From NCBI GenBank assembly GCA_028282465.1, contig JANQHX010000044.1, positions 19,601 through 83,600 on the forward strand: a DNA stretch of 64,000 bases, read 5' to 3'. The notes below the pieces were generated by a model. The model searched no databases. It was not told the origin of the DNA and was given only the letters and a program-made list of their open reading frames with translations. Source of the stretch: Gynuella sp. Its GTDB lineage: Bacteria; Pseudomonadota; Gammaproteobacteria; Pseudomonadales; Natronospirillaceae. Positions 26,569 through 35,003 of the stretch are shown in pieces; position 1 is the stretch's first letter, and the number at the start of each line of letters is the position of its first letter. The position numbers and the translations under genes were made by a program.

Positions 26569-27372
26569 TTAGTAACCCTTCACACTGTAATCAATTTCGA
26601 ACTCTACATCCTGCACACGAGACACCTGGGTTTCTAACGAACCATCAGAATTCAATATCAACCAACGATAACCTGGGCCAATTTTGTCCACTTTAAAGTC
26701 TTCTTCTTTCGGTGCAAATTGCACGCAAGTGGATGGGGTGGCTAAGTACCTGACACCCCCTATTTCGGTGTCCAGTTCCTGATGCACATGGCCCCATAGA
26801 ACAGCTTTGATATTTTTCGAATGCTTAACGATATCCGAAAACTCATCCTGATTTTTAACACCTATGGTATCGATCCATTTACTGCCCATTTCAATCGGAT
26901 GATGATGAAAGGTCACTAGTAAATGCTTATCAACATATTTGGACACAGCCTCTTTCAATATTTGGAGCTGTTCTGGAGGAAGGGAACCATAAACTTTTTT
27001 AGGAACAGTACTGTCCAACACCACAACCACCCAATCACCTAATTCAAGAATTGGGTTGTTTAGATCAGACCCTTTTGCCACTTCTGCCATCAAGTCGGGC
27101 AAATCGTGATTACCTGGACACCATCGGGTGGGTTTGTTGAATCCGTCTAGAATACCCTTAAAGCGGGTATAGGCCTCTTTCGAGTAATCTTGAGCGATAT
27201 CACCAGTAGCAAGCACTGCGTCAAATTGCGGTTGCTCTTGCTTAATTTTGTCCAGCACTAAATCCAAACTGTACTGGGTTGGTAGCCCCAGCAAGGTACC
27301 TTCTAGACCGGCATGAAGATGTGGATCCGTAATCTGAATTATTCTTAGAGATGCCGTACTGCCCAAACTCAA
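26569..27372 (-). CDS. cpdA: 3',5'-cyclic-AMP phosphodiesterase
   Basis: A 267-residue class III cyclic nucleotide phosphodiesterase with the metallophosphatase motif set: D-x-H in ITDPHLH, GD in ATGDIAQD, GNHD in CPGNHDLP, the FHHHP histidine and GHVHQE. These bind the two metal ions. CpdA lowers cAMP and so limits CRP-dependent gene expression. The start is a TTG at 27372 with only a weak ribosome-binding site. It sits between yqiB and yqiA, the standard order. The longer spacing to yqiB (144 bases) leaves room for a local promoter. Confidence 0.93.
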   Translation of the reverse strand: MSLGSTASLRIIQITDPHLHAGLEGTLLGLPTQYSLDLVLDKIKQEQPQFDAVLATGDIAQDYSKEAYTRFKGILDGFNKPTRWCPGNHDLPDLMAEVAKGSDLNNPILELGDWVVVVLDSTVPKKVYGSLPPEQLQILKEAVSKYVDKHLLVTFHHHPIEMGSKWIDTIGVKNQDEFSDIVKHSKNIKAVLWGHVHQELDTEIGGVRYLATPSTCVQFAPKEEDFKVDKIGPGYRWLILNSDGSLETQVSRVQDVEFEIDYSVKGY

Positions 27373-27516
27373 AAATCGCTCTAAATAGTTGATCTTTCTG
27401 CATTGTTACATAGTTAATATTCAATATATAGACTACATCTTTGGGGATTTCTGGCCTAAAACCAGCTAAAGAGAAAAAAATCACAAATATTTTGATAAAT
27501 TACCTGGATATTACAG

Positions 27517-27987
27517 TTAGGGTTTGTCAGATGGGGCTTTGAAAACCAGTTCGTTCTCGATGCCGTGGGACAGGCACTGGCTTAAGCACTCAGCCAGAAA
27601 CAGATTAAGTTGGCTCTTCTCATCAATGTGATACATGGTTTTGTTTGGGTAGTTGTAGATGCCATCCAATTGGCTACCCTTTTCGCAATCGACCACTTCT
27701 GCCATATTCACATCATGATACATCCTCACGATTAGCCGCAGACTATTTACAGACTTGGGAAGATTCTGAACACGATAATCGATCAAAAGAGTCAGGGTGT
27801 ACTTGAAACGATCTAAGACTTCGAAATTAATCTTAGCCGCAGAATGGTCCCCATGATGAACTTCAAGGGTTCGATAATCCAACCGGTCTTGATCCGGCAA
27901 CAAGCGTTGCAAACGCCAGTAGTTGGCCTCGCACACCGACGCTTCTTTTGCCAGATCAGGGAGATACCGCTTCTTCAACTGGACCAT
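27517..27987 (-). CDS. yqiB: DUF1249 (YqiB) family protein
   Basis: A 156-residue cytoplasmic protein of the DUF1249/YqiB family, recognised by the N-terminal YLPDLAKEASVCEANYWRL, the central EVLDRFKYT and RMYHDVNMAEVV segments, and its place between nudF and cpdA. Its molecular function is unknown. It overlaps the end of nudF by 13 bases, so the two are translationally coupled. There is no signal peptide or membrane segment. Confidence 0.9.
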   Translation of the reverse strand: MVQLKKRYLPDLAKEASVCEANYWRLQRLLPDQDRLDYRTLEVHHGDHSAAKINFEVLDRFKYTLTLLIDYRVQNLPKSVNSLRLIVRMYHDVNMAEVVDCEKGSQLDGIYNYPNKTMYHIDEKSQLNLFLAECLSQCLSHGIENELVFKAPSDKP

Positions 27988-28565
27988 TCCTGTTTGATTT
28001 GATCATAATTCAACTGTAGCCACTGCATCGCCATTATGCCTGCTGCATTATTCATTCTACCTTTTTGTACTTGATGCCAAGCGTCATCGACTGACATAAC
28101 AGCAACTCTGATGTCCTCACCCTCGTGTTCCAAACCAAACACACCGCCAGCATTTGAAGAGTCAACTTCCGCAATAAACAAGTAGACCTCCTCGTTGCTA
28201 CCCCCAGGAGATGGCAGATACTTACTGATTTGTTTCATTCGACCCAGCTCAATACCCGCCTCTTCCACCGCCTCTCTGCGGCCAACTTCTTCAGGTGATT
28301 CATCTTTATCAATTAACCCGGCCACTAATTCCAGTAACCAAGGATTGTCCTGGCTCAGCCCGCCAATTCTGAATTGCTCGACCAGAACAACCTGGTCAAG
28401 CACAGGATCAAACAGTAGTACACATACTGCGTCGGGGCGAATCATCAGCTCCCGAGTGATCTCTGGACTTGTGCCTCCCGTAAAAAGATCGTGAGTGAAG
28501 ACAAATTTGTCCATCTTGTAGAAACCATTAAACACTCGGTCTCTAGAAACTATCTGGTATTTCAT
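27975..28565 (-). CDS. nudF: ADP-ribose pyrophosphatase
   Basis: A 196-residue Nudix hydrolase. The Nudix box runs from GLIDKDESPEEVGRREAVEE into AGIELG near residues 90-112 and keeps all the canonical G, E, RE and EE-x-G residues. The N-terminal strand-rich part and the later SPGGSNE segment are typical of NudF. It hydrolyses ADP-ribose to AMP and ribose-5-phosphate, clearing a reactive metabolite. It is the first gene of the nudF-yqiB-cpdA-yqiA-parE unit and is divergent from tolC, with 251 bases between the two chosen starts. Confidence 0.93.
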   Translation of the reverse strand: MKYQIVSRDRVFNGFYKMDKFVFTHDLFTGGTSPEITRELMIRPDAVCVLLFDPVLDQVVLVEQFRIGGLSQDNPWLLELVAGLIDKDESPEEVGRREAVEEAGIELGRMKQISKYLPSPGGSNEEVYLFIAEVDSSNAGGVFGLEHEGEDIRVAVMSVDDAWHQVQKGRMNNAAGIMAMQWLQLNYDQIKQEWSS

Positions 28566-28587
28566 TTTGTAATATCACCTGAATATT

Positions 28588-28622
28588 TTCGAAACAGATA
28601 CGTAGATTTTGGTCACTATAAT
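28588..28622 (+). promoter_or_regulatory. Possible tolC promoter
   Basis: A perfect TATAAT lies at 28617-28622 in the divergent nudF-tolC interval, reading toward tolC. No good -35 hexamer sits at 17 bases; the best nearby sequence is poor, so an activator may be needed. The leader to the chosen tolC start would be about 190 bases. Confidence 0.35.
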
Positions 28623-28816
28623 GACACAGAATTGGGTTTAAACCTTAAAATCGTTTTACTCATCAAACTCTGATAAGACCAATGTCTCTGGCTCATCTTT
28701 ACTTTGACATGAATAATGTGCCGAAACCTGGCAGCCCTAACCTTGTAACCACAGGTTTTGCCCAAATGATGAGTCAGGACTCTAAGACCACGAATTCTAA
28801 AACACGGAATCATCCT

Positions 28817-30133
28817 ATGAGAAAAGTTTTATTAGTTGCCGCAGTTTTGCTACCTGCGACATTTACATTGGCTCAGGACGACTTAATGAGCATTTATCAG
28901 CAAGCTTTGCAATCAAATACAGATTTAGCGGTTGCTGAGAATAATCAGGAAATTGCAGAGTCTTTTGTTGATCAAGGCTTGGCGAGATTACTACCTGATA
29001 TAAGTGGCCAAGTAGGCTGGAGAGCTGGGGGGAAAGATTTTGATGTTGATTGGGATAATAACACTACTGCTTACAGCATCACACTAAAGCAAGCATTGTT
29101 TAATCTTCAAGCATTCGAAGCTTATAACGCAGGGAAGACTAATGCTAAGGCAGCGGAATCTACTCTAAGTGACACAAAAATGAGTTTGATGGTTGATTCA
29201 GTTGTTAATTATCTGGATGTATTAACAGCATTCGACAACTTAAATTTGGCTAAAGCGGAACTAACCGCAGTTGAACGTCAACTAGAGCAAACTGAACAAA
29301 GATATGAAGTCGGCATGGTAGCCATTACTAACGTTTTAGAAGCAAGGGCAAGTTTCGACGCATCGAAGGTTAATCTAATTACAGCTGAAACAAACTATGA
29401 CCTTGCTCTACAGAAACTAGCACTATTGACCGGCTCTGTTCCAACAAACATTAAAAAATTACCAGAAAGTTTCAAAATACCTGAGCTTCCAAAGCAAAAA
29501 GTCAGTGACTGGGTTAATGCAGCCATGGAAAATAACCCATCTTTAACGTCTGTTGAGTTGAATGCAGATTACTTAGATCAGCTATATGGAACCAAAAAAG
29601 CTGAACGCTTTCCAACGCTTGGATTAGAAGTCACCTATGAATATTTAGACTATGCTGAAGAATTCCGTTCGAGAGACCCATACATACCTAGCAGATTAGA
29701 TAATGGTAGTACTAGTGTAGGCATTCAATTAAGCGTACCAATCTATACAGGTGGAAGATTAAAAAGTGAAACACTGCAAAGCGGCCTAGAATACAATAAC
29801 GCACTACAAACTCTTGAAGGTGCCAAACGCAACGTAGAGCTCCAAGTTCGCACATTGGTAAGCACCGTAGAAAATAATAAACGAACAATTGAAGCTCAGG
29901 CTTTAGCGGTCGAGTCTATGAAGAGTGCCTTAAAGGCCACCGAAGTGGGTTATGAAGTCGGCACAAGAAATATTGTTGAAGTGCTGGATGCGCAACGCCA
30001 GATGTTTGCCACAGAGCTAGGTTATCGCGTGGCTCTCTATGACTTGATCAAAAATCAAATTACATTGAAGCAAGCGGTTGGCGTGTTGTCTGTGAATGAT
30101 TTGAACGCGATTAACCTTTTACTAGTTGAGTAA
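28817..30133 (+). CDS. tolC: TolC-family outer-membrane channel
   Basis: From the ATG at 28817 the product is 438 residues. It begins with a clear signal peptide (MRKVLLVAAVLLPATFTLAQ), so the in-frame ATG at 28682, which would add 45 non-hydrophobic residues, is probably not used. The mature protein has the two internal OEP repeats of TolC, with the paired helix signatures LLPDISGQVGWR and RFPTLGLEVTYEY and the periplasmic helices between. TolC trimers form the outer-membrane exit duct for type I secretion and RND/MFS efflux. It stands alone between nudF and waaA. Similar proteins can be specialised to one exporter; no exporter gene is adjacent. Confidence 0.92.
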   Translation: MRKVLLVAAVLLPATFTLAQDDLMSIYQQALQSNTDLAVAENNQEIAESFVDQGLARLLPDISGQVGWRAGGKDFDVDWDNNTTAYSITLKQALFNLQAFEAYNAGKTNAKAAESTLSDTKMSLMVDSVVNYLDVLTAFDNLNLAKAELTAVERQLEQTEQRYEVGMVAITNVLEARASFDASKVNLITAETNYDLALQKLALLTGSVPTNIKKLPESFKIPELPKQKVSDWVNAAMENNPSLTSVELNADYLDQLYGTKKAERFPTLGLEVTYEYLDYAEEFRSRDPYIPSRLDNGSTSVGIQLSVPIYTGGRLKSETLQSGLEYNNALQTLEGAKRNVELQVRTLVSTVENNKRTIEAQALAVESMKSALKATEVGYEVGTRNIVEVLDAQRQMFATELGYRVALYDLIKNQITLKQAVGVLSVNDLNAINLLLVE

Positions 30134-30152
30134 GAGTAACTACAAGGAATTG

Positions 30153-30180
30153 GGAAAGGTCTAGTTTTTAGGCCTTTCTT
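30153..30180 (+). terminator. Probable terminator between convergent tolC and waaA
   Basis: GAAAGGTCT at 30154-30162 pairs with AGGCCTTTC at 30170-30178 (nine pairs, one G-U), with a 7-base loop rich in T. The T tail on the plus strand is short. The hairpin overlaps the waaA stop codon, so on the minus strand it lies at the very end of waaA. Confidence 0.5.
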
Positions 30181-31441
30181 CGTTGCTGGCTCTCTTAATC
30201 AGAAGACTATCTATCATGTCGCACTGGAGTTTTACCGCTCCTTTTTGGTTTTCGACAAACTCGATCCAGAGCTCACCTGGTACTGGATCCAACGCTAGCT
30301 GTGCTAACTCTGCCGCAAGCTGTTCTTCATTTTGAATTTGCCAAAGTAAGCCTTTCTCAAGCATCTCATCACAAATGTACTGAAAATTAAAAACATGCGG
30401 CCCCATGAGTACTGGTTTACCTATTGATGCCGGCTCTAAAGGATTATGACCACCGGAATTTATTAAACTACCACCCACAAAAGCCGCATCACACAAACCA
30501 AAATAAAAGCTCATTTCCCCCATGGTGTCACCAAGTATCACTTCAACCTTTTGTGACAGATTAAAGTTTTCAGTACGACTGACCATATTGAAATTTTGTT
30601 GATTCACCAGTCGTTTTACCTCTAAAAACCGTTCAGGGTGTCGAGGCACTAATATCAACAGGGGGTTCAGTTCTGGGATCTTATTTTGTAGCTTTCTAAA
30701 TGCACTCAGGAGAATTTCATCTTCACCTTCATGGGTGCTTGCTGCAATCACAACAAACCGGTCATCGGGTTTAATCACTTCCGCCTGCTGTATTTGATGA
30801 ACATCTAACTGAGTTTCGTATTTTATGGATCCTGTCACTTTTACTTTCGCATGCTCACATCCTAATTCAGTAAATCGCTTAGCATCCACTGGGTTTTGCA
30901 CAGCAATTAAATCGAATGCATTAAGCACTGGTTTGGTTAGCTCAGAAAGCCTCTCATAACCCTTGGCTGATTTCTCAGATAATCGAGCGTTGGTGAGCAT
31001 TAACTTACAGCCTACAGACTGTGATGCAAAAATGAGATTTGGCCAGAGTTCAGTTTCAAAAATAATGAGGAGTTTAGGTTTGAGCTTTTTTATAAATGGC
31101 CGAATGAGTAAAGGAATGTCATAGGGTAGGTACTGATGCAGCACTTTTTCGCCGTAAAGCTTAAGAGCTTGAGCAGAGCCAGTAGGCGTCATGCAGGTAA
31201 CCAACACCTGACAGTTTGGATAATTATTCAACAGGTGTTCGACTAAAGGGCGACTAGCAATGGTTTCTCCCAATGAAACGCTGTGCACCCAAATGACGGG
31301 CTTAGTCGGCTTTTGCTTTAAGAAAAACCTTTCCCCTATGCGCTCTCTGTAAGCTGGGGATTTTCGACCGCGGAACCAAAGTCTCAGCAGTAAAAATGGT
31401 AATGCAGCAGTAAACAGTGACGAATAAATAATGCGTAGCAA
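30161..31441 (-). CDS. waaA: 3-deoxy-D-manno-octulosonic acid (Kdo) transferase
   Basis: A 426-residue GT30 enzyme with an N-terminal membrane anchor (residues about 2-21). The conserved HSVSLGETIA motif carries the catalytic glutamate near residue 58. Family signatures FETELWPN and GHNPLEPA are present. It transfers Kdo from CMP-Kdo to lipid IVA on the cytoplasmic face of the inner membrane, the step before the heptosyltransferase WaaC and the late acyltransferase LpxL, both also in this window. The start is a TTG at 31441 with AGGG seven bases upstream. It converges with tolC. Confidence 0.96.
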   Translation of the reverse strand: MLRIIYSSLFTAALPFLLLRLWFRGRKSPAYRERIGERFFLKQKPTKPVIWVHSVSLGETIASRPLVEHLLNNYPNCQVLVTCMTPTGSAQALKLYGEKVLHQYLPYDIPLLIRPFIKKLKPKLLIIFETELWPNLIFASQSVGCKLMLTNARLSEKSAKGYERLSELTKPVLNAFDLIAVQNPVDAKRFTELGCEHAKVKVTGSIKYETQLDVHQIQQAEVIKPDDRFVVIAASTHEGEDEILLSAFRKLQNKIPELNPLLILVPRHPERFLEVKRLVNQQNFNMVSRTENFNLSQKVEVILGDTMGEMSFYFGLCDAAFVGGSLINSGGHNPLEPASIGKPVLMGPHVFNFQYICDEMLEKGLLWQIQNEEQLAAELAQLALDPVPGELWIEFVENQKGAVKLQCDMIDSLLIKRASNEERPKN

Positions 31442-31593
31442 AAAAAGACCCTGTCAGACTTATATAACCAATGAATGCTACCACAGGCAAAACGCTGGTG
31501 AACATTTAGCGACGTCTGCCTTTTAATTTTAGTTAGGTCTCAGCCCTAACCAAGTTACAATAGTCTCTTTTTACGTCTGTTAAGAACCTCGTT

Positions 31594-32769
31594 TTGAACA
31601 ATATCTCTTTACCTACAGTTATTATCGGTGGCGGCATTGCGGGCCTTTGGTTATTTCACCGCCTACATAAATTGGGGCATCAAGCACTACTTCTTGAGAA
31701 GCACGTCTTAGGTGGCTCACAAAGTATGCAATCCCAGGGGATTATCCATGGCGGTATAAAATATGCGCTAAATGGTTTGCTAACCCCAAGCGCTAATGCA
31801 ATTGCTGGTATGCCAGCCCGCTGGCAATCCGCCATGCAAAATGCTGAAGAAGTTGATCTGAAAAGCATCATCCCATTAAGTGAACATCACTACATGTTTA
31901 CCGGGAAAGCATTAGGCAGTAAATTAACCAGCTTTTTTGCAAGCAAGGCCGTCCGTGGCCGAATGGAAAAAGCCTCTTCTACGAACACACCGGATATTTT
32001 CAAACATTCATTATTTAGCGGAGATGTTTACGCCTTAAATGAGTGGGTGCTAGACATTGAACAAGTCACTAAAGCTCTGGTAACACCTTATCAAGATTTT
32101 GCATTAAAAATTGATGAAGTTGATTTAATTGATCATGGCTCTGAGATACAAATCGAGATCAAACATAACCACAATCAGTTTAAAATAAGTGCCAAAAACA
32201 TCATCTTAACCGCTGGTGAAGGCACAGAAGCTCTGGTTAAGAATCTTGATAAAGGCGTGAGCTGGCCTAACATGCAGCGTCGACCTTTGCACATGATTGC
32301 GGTAAAGGGCCAACTGCCTGGGTTGTTTGGTCATTGCTTAGGTTCTGGAAGTAAACCGCTATTCACGGTTACAACCCTATCCTCTGATGACGGCGATAAT
32401 GTTTGGTCAATCGGAGGTGATCTTGCTGAAAATGGTATTGATTGGTCGCCTGAAAAACAGATTGAGCATGCCAAGAATGTTATTCAAAAGAACCTACCAT
32501 GGATCGACTTCACCTCGACCCAGTGGCGAACCTGGCATGTGAATCGGGCTGAGCCCGCACAAAAATCCTTAATAAGACCTGATACAGCCTTTTCCTTTAA
32601 AAAGAAAAACCTGACTGTTTGTTGGCCCACTAAGTTAGCCCTGGCGCCAGATCTGAGTGATCAAATTATAGAATTAAATCAGCTGAATCAACCTACACCT
32701 GACTTTAATCTGCCCGATTTACCTGTCGCTCCCATAGCAAAGCCCTACTGGCAACATTTATTTAACTAA
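31594..32769 (+). CDS. FAD-dependent oxidoreductase (DAO family)
   Basis: A 391-residue flavoprotein. The N-terminal dinucleotide-binding motif is VIIGGGIAGLWLFHRL, followed by an acidic residue in LLLEK that binds the FAD ribose. The motif SMQSQGIIHGGIKYAL near residue 45 resembles the flavin-contacting loop of glycine oxidase/glycerol-3-phosphate dehydrogenase-type enzymes. There is no signal peptide or clear membrane segment. The substrate is unknown. The start is a TTG at 31594 with a weak ribosome-binding site. It is followed after 15 bases by an aldo/keto reductase gene, so both are probably one transcript, perhaps acting on related metabolites. Confidence 0.8.
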   Translation: MNNISLPTVIIGGGIAGLWLFHRLHKLGHQALLLEKHVLGGSQSMQSQGIIHGGIKYALNGLLTPSANAIAGMPARWQSAMQNAEEVDLKSIIPLSEHHYMFTGKALGSKLTSFFASKAVRGRMEKASSTNTPDIFKHSLFSGDVYALNEWVLDIEQVTKALVTPYQDFALKIDEVDLIDHGSEIQIEIKHNHNQFKISAKNIILTAGEGTEALVKNLDKGVSWPNMQRRPLHMIAVKGQLPGLFGHCLGSGSKPLFTVTTLSSDDGDNVWSIGGDLAENGIDWSPEKQIEHAKNVIQKNLPWIDFTSTQWRTWHVNRAEPAQKSLIRPDTAFSFKKKNLTVCWPTKLALAPDLSDQIIELNQLNQPTPDFNLPDLPVAPIAKPYWQHLFN

Positions 32770-32784
32770 GAGGCTATCTACTTA

Positions 32785-33564
32785 ATGTTATATCGAGAAT
32801 TCGGAAGCACAGGTTTAAGGCCGAGCGTACTGGGGTTAGGTACAGTTAAAATAGGTCGAAATCAAGGCGTGAAATATCCAATAGGTTTTGAGCTTCCCAC
32901 CGATGCACAGGTAGAGTCACTATTAGATACTGCAAAAAGTCTTGGAATTAACTTGATTGACACAGCCCCTGCTTATGGCATTAGCGAAGAAAGGCTCGGG
33001 AAATTACTAACACAAAGAAGTGAATGGATTATTTGCAGCAAAGCTGGGGAAAACTTCACCAATGGACAATCCAGTTTCGATTTTTCCCCCAATGCTGTTA
33101 GATCCAGTGTTGAAAATAGTCTTAGGAAACTAAACACCGATTATATTGATATTCTCTTGATTCATTCAGACGGTAATGATCTCGCCGTTATTGAGCAAGG
33201 TTGCTTAGAAGAATTGGAGTTGTTGAAACGGGAAGGCAAAATTAGAGCTTCGGGTATGTCGACAAAGACAATTCAGGGCGGATTGAAAGCTTTAGAGTTG
33301 AGTGATAGTGCAATGGTGACATTCAATTTGAACGAGCAATCAGAAGTCAAAATAATTAGAAAAGCTCAAGAGTCTAAAAAAGGAATCTTTGTTAAAAAAG
33401 CCTTCGCTAGCGGTCACTTCTCTGAGGCAGGCATCACTGATCCGGTTCAGGCTAGTTTAGATCTAGTTATGTCTGAACCTGGTGTCACTAGCGTTATCAC
33501 TGGTACGATAAATACAGATCACCTTAAAGAAAACGCACGAAAAATAGTAAAGGCTTGCTCCTAA
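32785..33564 (+). CDS. Aldo/keto reductase
   Basis: A 259-residue member of the aldo/keto reductase superfamily, shorter than the usual 300-350. The catalytic tetrad can be placed: D and Y in LIDTAPAYG (near residues 59-64), K in CSKAGE and H in LIHSDG. The NADPH-binding end includes SVITGT near the C-terminus. Members with this build reduce aldehydes or ketones. It is in an apparent operon with the FAD oxidoreductase upstream; the substrate is not known. A hairpin follows 20 bases after the stop, but its T run is on the other strand. Confidence 0.88.
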   Translation: MLYREFGSTGLRPSVLGLGTVKIGRNQGVKYPIGFELPTDAQVESLLDTAKSLGINLIDTAPAYGISEERLGKLLTQRSEWIICSKAGENFTNGQSSFDFSPNAVRSSVENSLRKLNTDYIDILLIHSDGNDLAVIEQGCLEELELLKREGKIRASGMSTKTIQGGLKALELSDSAMVTFNLNEQSEVKIIRKAQESKKGIFVKKAFASGHFSEAGITDPVQASLDLVMSEPGVTSVITGTINTDHLKENARKIVKACS

Positions 33565-33574
33565 TTTATTTACC

Positions 33575-33600
33575 CAAAAAAAAGGTGGCCAAAGCCACCT
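33575..33600 (-). terminator. Rho-independent terminator of the 86-residue gene
   Basis: AGGTGGC (33583-33589) and GCCACCT (33594-33600) form a perfect 7-pair stem with a 4-base loop. On the minus strand it is followed by a T run (plus-strand A run at 33575-33582). It ends transcription of the gene at 33658-33918 and may also slow plus-strand transcription from the aldo/keto reductase gene. Confidence 0.85.
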
Positions 33601-33657
33601 AAAACTGATTCAAAGATCATTGGGAGATAAAGAGTAAAGGACTATCACAAAAAAGTT

Positions 33658-33918
33658 TTAAATCGACAGTAAGGCCTCTTTTCGTATTTTGCTTAACACT
33701 TCATGTTGCTGAGTAGGTGCAGGTTTCCAAACCGCATCAGGGATTTTTTTCAATACATTTTTCCACCCTGGTACATAAATGGCTCCATCATTAATGGCTC
33801 CCCAGAGTTCAAATTCTTTACCAGCTTCCTTGCTTGTCACAATTCCCGACACTACCTGACAATTTGGATGCTGCTCCATGAATGAAAGTATTTTTAATGC
33901 AGCAGACCTAGACAACAT
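33658..33918 (-). CDS. Small conserved-looking protein of unknown function
   Basis: An 86-residue protein starting at the ATG at 33918, chosen because a strong AAGGAGG lies just four bases upstream; a TTG at 33933 is the longer option. There is no signal peptide or membrane segment. The middle part (FELWGAINDGAIYVPGWKNVL) suggests a small mixed alpha/beta fold. No family is recognised. The strong ribosome-binding site and the dedicated terminator support a real, well-expressed gene. Confidence 0.75.
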   Translation of the reverse strand: MLSRSAALKILSFMEQHPNCQVVSGIVTSKEAGKEFELWGAINDGAIYVPGWKNVLKKIPDAVWKPAPTQQHEVLSKIRKEALLSI

Positions 33919-34100
33919 GATTCCTCCTTGCAAATTACGAATATCCTTTCGATAGGCTTATTTTCACTAATTTTTACAAGAGGAAAAGCAAAACAGTAGA
34001 AGTATCGTGAGGTTAGACTAGTAGTATTTCAGCGCAATACTTGTGCTAAATTAGAAAAATATCGGAAACTTTAAGAGTTTGCTGATTGAAAAATTTTTAT

Positions 34101-34988
34101 TTATTGGGCAGCTGTATTTAAAACTAAATAAGGAACATCAGAGCCTTCTGTTTCTGAACTCGAAATTCCAAAACCTTTTCTCAAATAAAGCTGAAGAGCT
34201 CTTTCATTTCCTTGAGCACAATAGGCTTGAACCTGAAGGCCAGAAAATAAACCTAATAACTCAGTTAACAATTGAGTGCCTAGCCCTTGCCCTTCCATCT
34301 CTGGATCGACAACCAAACGAGTGATTTGGATTGGAAATTCGTTTAAGTCAGCGGATATCAATGCAACTAAACTGTTTTGTTTAAAAAAACCCCAGAAACT
34401 ATCAGAGCTTTCTGCAATGTCTAACGCCGTTGTTTTCATAAATGAATCATGGTTGATTCTTTGAGCCTCTAAATAAAACGCCTTTGAACATAATTGGCTA
34501 ATAGATTCAGCAGTATTGGGCTTCCAATTAGGTAATAATTGGCAATCGCCTAGTAACTGTTTAACTATCCACTGTTCATTTTTTCTAGTTAGGCATTTCA
34601 CTCCCTGTTCCAAATTTAACCAGTGAAGACTGGCTCCAGGCTCAGGCAATAAGGTTTGTGAAGGATCTAGGTCAACCCAGTAATAGTGACCTTGAATCTG
34701 AAAGTGCTGCTGGTAAACCGGGGACCAACGGCAATCATCCGCCGCCATTAACGGCCAAGCATTAATCACATCGGCCTGGAGTTCCTCTTGGAACTCACGC
34801 TTCAGCGCTTGGAACATAGTTTCCCCGGCATCCTGCCCACCACCCGGGAGAAAGAATCCTGACTCTTCTTTTATCAGAAGAATTTGACCCTGCTTATTCA
34901 GAACTAAACCATAGGCTCCTGGCCTAGGGACATAATTAACTTCTGGGTTTTGAACATTCAAAATCGGTCGTTGCGGGTATTCAGACAA
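34101..34988 (-). CDS. Nudix hydrolase fused to a GNAT acetyltransferase
   Basis: A 295-residue two-domain protein. Residues about 15-150 are a Nudix domain with the box GGGQDAGETMFQALKREFQE, EELQA; the usual glycine after EE-x is glutamine here, but the metal-binding glutamates are kept. Residues about 160-295 are a GNAT domain with ITRLVVDPEMEGQGLGTQLL (acetyl-CoA loop) and ERALQLYLRKGFG. The fusion suggests linked hydrolysis of a nucleoside diphosphate derivative and acetyl transfer, but no substrate can be named. It starts 15 bases after lpxL on the same strand, so the two probably share a transcript. Confidence 0.85.
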   Translation of the reverse strand: MSEYPQRPILNVQNPEVNYVPRPGAYGLVLNKQGQILLIKEESGFFLPGGGQDAGETMFQALKREFQEELQADVINAWPLMAADDCRWSPVYQQHFQIQGHYYWVDLDPSQTLLPEPGASLHWLNLEQGVKCLTRKNEQWIVKQLLGDCQLLPNWKPNTAESISQLCSKAFYLEAQRINHDSFMKTTALDIAESSDSFWGFFKQNSLVALISADLNEFPIQITRLVVDPEMEGQGLGTQLLTELLGLFSGLQVQAYCAQGNERALQLYLRKGFGISSSETEGSDVPYLVLNTAAQ

Positions 34989-35003
34989 ACTGGAAATCCC
35001 TAA

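Noticed and set aside
28682..28816. Upstream ATG that would extend TolC by 45 residues
   Set aside because: The extension would bury the signal peptide inside the protein, so the ATG at 28817 is preferred.
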